Source: Ananas comosus
Lineage: Eukaryota > Streptophyta > Magnoliopsida > Poales > Bromeliaceae
Length of the DNA stretch: 64,000 nt
Assembly (NCBI RefSeq): GCF_001540865.1
Contig: NC_033628.1
Coordinates: forward strand, 3,719,627 to 3,783,626
Direction of reading: 5' to 3'
In this document: piece by piece, positions 60,380-64,000 of the stretch
Position numbering within the stretch: position 1 is the first letter of the stretch
How the letters are laid out: every line of letters starts with the position of its first letter
Made by a program: the position numbers and the translations under genes
Notes under the pieces: generated by a model
What the model was told of the DNA's origin: nothing
Seen by the model: the letters and a program-made list of their open reading frames with translations, nothing else
Database searches by the model: none

Positions 60380-61620
60380 GGGTGTTAGGCCTAGCTATTA
60401 GAAAGTGCTTTTAGGGCTAAAAGTGATCTTTTTCGCTTCATTAGAGCATTTGGTAACATTTTTTGTACAATTTAATTTTGAATTTTAGAATCAGGTTTCT
60501 GATTTTAGAGGCCCCAAAATCAGAAGCAACTAAAAACTGCTTCCTAAAATTTGATTCTGATTTTGGATTCAAACTTCAAATCTAAAATGTGATTTTGGAT
60601 TCGAACGTTAAATACAAATTCAGACTTTAAATTCAAAATTGATAAATTTCAAATTTCAAATTTTAAACTTTTAAATCTAGATTTTAAAATTCAAACTTCA
60701 ATTTTCAATTTCAAATTTCAAATTTCAAATTTCAAATTTTAAATTTCAAAAATCAACCTTGAAATGTCAAATTTCAAATTTTGAATTTAAAATTTCAACA
60801 TTTTAAATATTAAAATGTCAAATCTAAAATTTAAAATTTTCAATTTTATAATTTAAAATTTAATATTTTCAATGCCAAACTTTAAATTTCAAAAATATAA
60901 ATTCAAAATTTAAAAAATTTCAAATTTCAAATTTAGATTTGAAATTTTGAATTTTGAAATTTGAAATTTGAAATTTTCAAATTTCAAATTTTAAATTTAA
61001 ATTTTAAAATTTCAAAATTTCAAAATTTCAAAATTTCAAATCTAGATTTGAAATTTGAAATTTAGTTCCAAATTTAAATTTTCAAACGAGGATTTAAGTG
61101 TCATGGCACGGGGCCGTGCCATAAACTTGCCGGCACAGTGTGTGCCGAACAGTGTCGATGTGTGCCAATCACAAAAAATACATGTGTGCCGACACATAAT
61201 GGCATGAAATATTTATTTTCTTTAGCAACTACATACTCTAATTGTTTATTATGTGTCTTTATTAAATCTTTTGAATTTCATTGAGAAAATTACTATTTAA
61301 TTTAAAGAATATAGAGTTTTAAGTTGTGCCATCGATACGGGAGCTATATCGTGCCGATGTCTTGTTGGCACGATACGGCACTGTGAAATGGGCACTTAAA
61401 TCCTTGATTTCAAATTTTTTAATTTTTAATTTTCAAATTTTAAATTTTACAATTTTAATTTTCAAAATTTTAGATTTTAACACTTTAGAAAATTTGCCAA
61501 ACTGCTTTATAGAAATACATTAAAAATTGATTTAAAAAATTTACTTCTTTGACAGACTCAACTAATACTCTACAGCTTTTAGCTAAAAGCAAATCACCAA
61601 ATCAAAATCACTTAAAGGTG
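60380..61620. mobile_element. TIR element with an AAATTTC-rich interior
   Basis: The left end (AGAAAGTGCTTTTAGGGCTA) resembles the inverse of the right end (CAGCTTTTAGCTAAAAGC ... AAATCACTTAAAGG). Between about 60590 and 61080, and again at 61400-61490, the sequence is almost only AAATTTC/GAAATTT permutations, able to fold on itself at many registers. A fragment near 880-1010 (CTTCTGAAAAGTGATTTTCG) belongs to the same family. Confidence 0.6.
61087..61408. mobile_element. Nested TIR element with 'GGATTTAAGTG' ends
   Basis: The left end (GAGGATTTAAGTGTCATGGC) and the right end (GGGCACTTAAATCCTTG) are inverted. The interior has GCACGGGGCCGTGCC, a perfect palindrome. A related copy begins near 63815 (GGTTTTAAGTGCC ... 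GGCACGGGCC) and runs to the window end. It interrupts the AAATTTC-rich tract. Confidence 0.6.
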
Positions 61621-62935
61621 TGTTTGGTTCCTTGTAAAATCACCCGAAAATTTCTTTTTAGTTGAAAAGTGAGATTCTAGTGTTTGATTGCTTGTAAAAA
61701 AAAATTTTCTCGAAAATTTTTTTTTTGTTGGCTTAAATGGGCCAGCATCCTGCCTTGTGGTTGGAGACCAAGTGGGCTGAGTCACATTCGAAATGGCATG
61801 AAGCCGAGTTGGATCCAGTCATATTCGAAGTGGCGTAAGGTTGAGAGGGCCAAGTCACAATCGAGACCCATGGGCGCTGTATCTGTACGCTTTAAGTGAA
61901 TTGCTTGAGTATTTCTAACAGCTCGAGCTTTTGGGATTAATGTTTAGCGCCAACGATTCAACACTTTTTACATATCGTAAGGAAAGCGGGGGTTTCGTTT
62001 TCCGCTCTTTTCGAGCAAAAAACGAAAACACGAGGCATTGGGCATGTCGCATTGGGGAACAAAAGCACACGGTTCACGAGGTCCGCTCCACCTCGTGGAC
62101 CGCATGAGAGAGGTCCAAAGTGGATCGCTTCTCTCCCCCTCTTTTATATAAACATATATATATTAATATTTTATATATATATTATATAATTAAAATATTG
62201 TATTTATAAATATTATTTATTAAATATATAGTAATTTAATTTATAGTATTAAATATATATTTATTATATATTATATACATACTTATTGTATAGGGTTAAT
62301 TTCATACAGGTTCCTACAAATATAGTGAATGACAAATATATCTCTACAAAGTTCAACTTTCATATGTTGTCCGTGCAAAAGTTCTATTGTTTTCAAATGT
62401 CCCTCTGGTTTGTTACCATTAGAGAACCGTTAAAGAACCATTTATATTTTCAATTTTGTCATCACAAATATCCCTCCAAAAGCCATAACAGTATAATATA
62501 AAAGGGGTAAAAATGTCAAAAACTAACCAATGTTAAGTATTTAACCTATCGTTAACTAAAGTTTTCTAACGGATTCTAACGGCAGGAATATATTTATCAT
62601 TTAGGGACCTGTATGAAATTAACCCTATCGGCAGGAATATATTTATCATTCAGGGACCTATAACTAAAGTTTGCAGGGACCTGTATGAAATTAACCCTAT
62701 TGTATAATATATTTTAAATATATTTTATTTATAAATACAAACTATAATATTAATATATGTAATATGATAATTATTATATATCAATAATATATAATAATAT
62801 TAAAAAAAATACATACAGTAATTTTTAATTTATTACTTTTCCTTTTTCTTTTCCTTTCAACCAAACAACCGTAATGGAAAACTATTTTTTCCTACAAACC
62901 ACGCGCTAACTAGGTCAAACATGCCTTAATAATGG
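61617..62935. mobile_element. TIR element with 'TTTGGTT' ends and a nested MITE
   Basis: The left end (GTGTGTTTGGTTCCTTGTAA) is mirrored near 62855-62880 (TTTCAACCAAACAACCG). A GC-rich block at 62030-62125 carries a hairpin (62071-62101). AT-rich sequence follows. The MITE at 62294-62701 is inserted in it. Confidence 0.5.
62294..62701. mobile_element. MITE with 'AGGGTTAATTTCATACAGG' ends
   Basis: The left end (AGGGTTAATTTCATACAGG) is inverted at 62676-62701 (CCTGTATGAAATTAACCCT). An extra inverted copy of the end lies at about 62606-62630, so the right terminus is partly duplicated. Non-coding. Confidence 0.7.
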
Positions 62936-64000
62936 TAATACATATTAATTAATAATTAATAGGAAAAACTTCAAAAAACCCTTGAATTAAAGTTTGTTTG
63001 CAATTTACTACTTGTGATTCAAGGTATAGCAATTTGTCCCCTATGTGGCTTCTATTTTAGTTCTCCTACTGGACCTGCTGTTGAAATGAGTAACTAACTA
63101 CGACATTTTATGAACCAGAGGGTGATAAAGTGTAAACCACAGGATGGTAAAGCGTACTTTACCACACGTGGTTTATAAAATGTAGCATATTGCTATCCTC
63201 TTTAATTGCAAGTCTTTATAGGAATCTAAAACAAAAATCATATGGGGATAAGTGCCTACACTATGAACCACAAGAAAGTAAACTAGGAAAGTGCATAACT
63301 TCACTAAGGGTTTTTCGATATTTTTCCCTACTTAATTCTTGATGTACTATTTAATTTTCCTCATTTGTTTTTATTTATCGAGAATTGTTGATTTTAGCAT
63401 TTCACCTATTCACCTCCCTCTAGGTGTGATTGTTACCTATTAGATCCTAGGTTTCATATCTTTCAAGCAAGTTGTCTAATAGTCATAAAAAGTAATCCTA
63501 CCATAGCAATGACAATTTGATTTTAACCAAGAACTCAGAACTAAAAAAAAAAGTCAATAAAAATGAATGGTTAATTTCCAATCAGATCCCTAACTTTTGC
63601 AATAATGTCAAGTCCTTTAACTTTTCATCCTTTATATAAGCCTCTAGTTTTTAGGTATATTTCATAAAAGTCCCAGTGGACTATCTTCTAAATTTTCATT
63701 TTTATCTCTTTAGTATGTTTTTGCCCCTTTAATTTTAACATGCATACAAATATTTGAAAAGTAGGGTATTAAATGAGAAAGGATACAATTGTAATACAAG
63801 GTTGCATACATGCAAGCAAGGTTTTAAGTGCCTGTCGGCACGGGCCATATCTACCATGCCGTACCGTACTAACAAGATATAGGCATGATACAGACCCCGT
63901 GCTGATGGCACAGCTCAAAACCCTCTATTCTTTAAATTAGTAAGTAATTTTCTCAATAAAGTTCAAAAAATATGATAAAAAGACATAATAAATAGTTAGA
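62936..64000. other. AT-rich intergenic or intronic end of the window
   Basis: No gene is recognised. Near 63115-63185 are ACCACAGGATGGTAAAG-type repeats that recall the hairpin at position 1. From 63815 to the end lies a partial relative of the element at 61087-61408. Confidence 0.45.

Overview
This is nuclear DNA from a flowering plant, most likely a monocot outside the grasses. The signs are long AT-rich introns full of transposons, GC-rich first exons with CT-rich leaders, and plant-only gene families. The dense load of small terminal-inverted-repeat elements reminds me of pineapple-type genomes, but I cannot confirm the species. No CRISPR, operon or bacterial feature is expected or seen.

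Three real genes can be assembled exon by exon. (1) Positions 4078-16785, plus strand: a seven-exon ELF6-type JmjN/JmjC histone demethylase with four C-terminal C2H2 zinc fingers (1,398 aa, every junction in frame). (2) Positions 21540-33033, plus strand: a WDR3/Dip2/Utp12-type WD40 protein of the small-subunit processome (twelve exons, about 944 aa; only the end of exon 1 is uncertain). (3) Positions 42650 to at least 58908, minus strand: a TRF-like single-MYB telomeric-repeat-binding protein of the TRFL3/6/8 type. Six exons are found (467 aa); the 5' end is not found and may lie beyond the window.

The rest is transposon-derived. 1-3800: an 80-nt perfect hairpin and several TIR elements. 16.8-21.4 kb: a TRIM and a Tourist-like element ending about 160 bp before the WDR3 start codon. 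33.35-37.98 kb: a very long solo LTR with a hAT element inside. 38.7-40.7 kb: a local array of about 400-bp repeat units. 43.5-46.0 kb: a three-level nest (MITE, then TRIM, then a TIR element). 46.7-49.8 kb: six related TIR elements in a row. 52.5-57.2 kb: a second hAT element and a decayed, 3'-truncated Ty1/copia element. 59-64 kb: more nested TIR elements and AAATTTC-rich simple sequence.

The clearest anomaly is an assembly artefact: cloning-vector sequence (lacZ-alpha, T7 promoter, polylinker) sits in intron 4 of the ELF6 gene at about 8189-8377, flanked by a 24-bp duplication at a HindIII site. The most interesting unexplained signal is a short GC-rich module with a conserved hairpin (stem near GGTCCACGAGG). 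It occurs in three otherwise unrelated elements, at 44008, 53036 and 62071.

The three genes do not form one pathway. They are a chromatin regulator, a ribosome-biogenesis factor and a putative telomere-repeat binder. Both plus-strand genes carry a telo-box just upstream of the start codon.
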